From positions 1-8,370 of the forward strand of contig PNNU01000130.1 of NCBI GenBank assembly GCA_013824385.1: DNA of 8,370 bases. The letters are read 5' to 3'. Below the pieces are notes generated by a model. That model did no database searches. It saw only the letters and a program-made list of their open reading frames with translations, and was not told the DNA's origin. Origin of the DNA: Anaerolinea sp. (GTDB lineage: Bacteria; Chloroflexota; Anaerolineae; Anaerolineales; Anaerolineaceae). This document shows positions 7,615 to 8,370 of this stretch, piece after piece; positions within the stretch are counted from its first letter, which is position 1, and the number at the start of each line of letters is the position of its first letter. The translations under genes were made by a program, and so were the position numbers.

Positions 7615-7671
7615 AGTAGATTGACTACTTGTTGACCTATTTTGTAGGTTATATGACCTACGATATAGGTC
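7615..7671. repeat. Array of three evenly spaced inverted repeats, operator-like
   Basis: Three dyads with identical geometry (5-base arm, 5-base spacer, 5-base arm): AGTAG-N5-CTACT (7615-7629), ACCTA-N5-TAGGT (7635-7649) and ACCTA-N5-TAGGT (7656-7670). Their centres (7622, 7642, 7663) are 20 and 21 bases apart, about two helical turns, which would place bound dimers on one DNA face. The last two together make a 38-base near-palindrome (7634-7671; 16 of 19 Watson-Crick pairs, two G-T, one mismatch). TTGAC repeats (7621, 7632) overlap the array. It lies about 180 bases before the serine hydrolase start. No regulator gene is in the window. Confidence 0.6.
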
Positions 7672-7778
7672 TTAATGAATGGAATAGCAAGAGTCAACAC
7701 TTTTCTATCCTTCAATACGCCCTGTCCCCTTCTTATTGGGATGGAGACCAATTTTTATAAATTATTTATTAATAGACC

Positions 7779-7807
7779 TTGCAATAAATTTTTAATCGAT
7801 ATATGCT
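7779..7807 (+). promoter_or_regulatory. Candidate promoter of the serine hydrolase gene
   Basis: TTGCAA (7779-7784, 4 of 6 consensus) and TATGCT (7802-7807, 4 of 6) are separated by 17 bases. Transcription would start near 7814, leaving a leader of about 40 bases to the ATG at 7853. AT-rich surroundings make chance matches likely. Confidence 0.4.
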
Positions 7808-7852
7808 TCCGTTCAAGGATATCCTAAATAACCTTAACAAGAAGGAAATAAT

Positions 7853-8370
7853 ATGAATCAGGAAAAACTGAAAGAGCTTGAAAAGACGATAAATAGTGAC
7901 TATAGCAATATGGTGGGTTTGACAGTATTAAAAAACGGATTAACACTATACGAAAACTATTTTAATGGCTTTTTGGCTAGTAATCCCGTCCATATAGCAT
8001 CGGTAACAAAAAGTGTTTTTTCAGCATTAATCGGCATCGCCATTGATAAAGGGTATATCAAAAAAATAGACCTGAAGGTGTTGGAATTTTTCCCGGATTA
8101 CTCAATTAAGAAAGGTGAAAAAACGATACAAAAAGTTACGATTAAGGATATGCTGACTATGACAGCTCCTTATAAATATGAGACAGAACCATATGAAGCT
8201 TTTTTCTCAAGCGAAAACTGGATTGAAGCTGCGCTCAATTTATTAGGAGGAAATGGGCAGATAGGAGAATTTGTTTATTCTGCCATGGTAGGGACACAGA
8301 TACTGTCGGGTATTCTAGTAAAAGCAACGGGGCAACCAGTTCTTGATTTTGCTGCGGAAAATTTATTCTC
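7853..8370 (+). CDS. Serine hydrolase, beta-lactamase/PBP class C family (N-terminal part, cut by window edge)
   Basis: The frame is open from the ATG at 7853 to the window end (172 codons, no stop), so the gene continues to the right. AAGGA (7842-7846) lies 6 bases upstream of the ATG. Family pattern: the SxxK nucleophile motif is S50-V-T-K53 in HIASVTKSVFSALIG, followed by DLKVLEFFPDY (73-83), IKDMLTMTAPYKYE (97-110) and the second motif region FVYSAMVGTQILSGIL (140-155). The tyrosine motif usually reads Y-x-N; here it is Y142-S-A144, with the asparagine absent. The third (K/H)-x-G motif would lie beyond the edge. There is no signal peptide or membrane segment at the start, so it is probably cytoplasmic, which favours an esterase or small-peptide hydrolase over a secreted beta-lactamase. 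Substrate unknown. Strongly AT-rich codons contrast with metK. Confidence 0.85.
   Translation, partial: MNQEKLKELEKTINSDYSNMVGLTVLKNGLTLYENYFNGFLASNPVHIASVTKSVFSALIGIAIDKGYIKKIDLKVLEFFPDYSIKKGEKTIQKVTIKDMLTMTAPYKYETEPYEAFFSSENWIEAALNLLGGNGQIGEFVYSAMVGTQILSGILVKATGQPVLDFAAENLF

Larger units (their letters stand above)
7402..7852. other. 451-base intergenic region after metK
   Basis: Contains, in order, the 7410-7455 hairpin; AACCACGAAAATCACGGAAA (7495-7514), which resembles degenerate ACCACGAA-type intergenic repeats; the 7535-7556 palindrome; the dyad array; and the serine hydrolase promoter. No coding sequence is convincing: a minus-strand open frame at 7506-7751 starts with TTG without a ribosome site and runs through the palindrome. 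Confidence 0.6.

Noticed and set aside
7615..7671. CRISPR array
   Set aside because: The repeats are 15-base inverted dyads with 5-6 base gaps, not long direct repeats with unique spacers, and no cas gene is present.
7506..7751. 81-codon minus-strand frame in the spacer after metK
   Set aside because: It starts with TTG without a ribosome site, crosses both the dyad array and the perfect palindrome, and resembles no protein family.

Overview
The window looks like a bacterial chromosome segment from an environmental lineage. The MetK sequence, the M28 lipoprotein, the style of the intergenic palindromes and the mixed GC content suggest Chloroflexota (Anaerolineae-like). That placement is an inference from family resemblance, not something the sequence proves. 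Base composition is uneven: metK and the methyltransferase fragment are GC-rich, while the sensor kinase, hemerythrin and serine hydrolase genes and most spacers are AT-rich.

Layout. (1) 1-498 +: C-terminal part of a beta-type DNA methyltransferase, entering from or truncated at the left edge, with an abrupt AT-rich to GC-rich change near base 58. (2) 593-2848 +: a 751-residue lipoprotein with a PA-like region, an M28 zinc-peptidase domain whose usual general-base glutamate is replaced by histidine, and a C-terminal amidotransferase-like domain. (3) 2976-4757 -: a membrane histidine kinase with a periplasmic solute-binding sensor domain, convergent with gene 2 and separated from it by a hairpin terminator. 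(4) 5160-5597 -: a bacteriohemerythrin with all seven iron ligands, starting at an internal ATG. (5) 5949-7401 +: metK with a complete control region: promoter, SAM-I (S-box) riboswitch, competing antiterminator and terminator, strong ribosome binding site. (6) 7402-7852: a 451-base spacer with a strong long hairpin, a perfect 22-base palindrome that can act as terminator, and an array of evenly spaced inverted repeats resembling a multi-site operator. (7) 7853 to the right edge, +: the N-terminal part of a serine hydrolase of the beta-lactamase/PBP class C family.

How the parts relate. The genes do not form one operon. MetK makes S-adenosylmethionine and its leader senses that product, so this unit is self-regulated. 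The methyltransferase would be a SAM consumer, but it is far away and probably incomplete here. The hemerythrin and the kinase are co-oriented but 402 bases apart, and no response regulator is present, so the kinase is an orphan within this window. I see no CRISPR array, tRNA, rRNA, transposase or obvious defence operon. The strongest candidates for something undescribed are the dyad array at 7615-7671 and the histidine-substituted M28 lipoprotein with its C-terminal extension.
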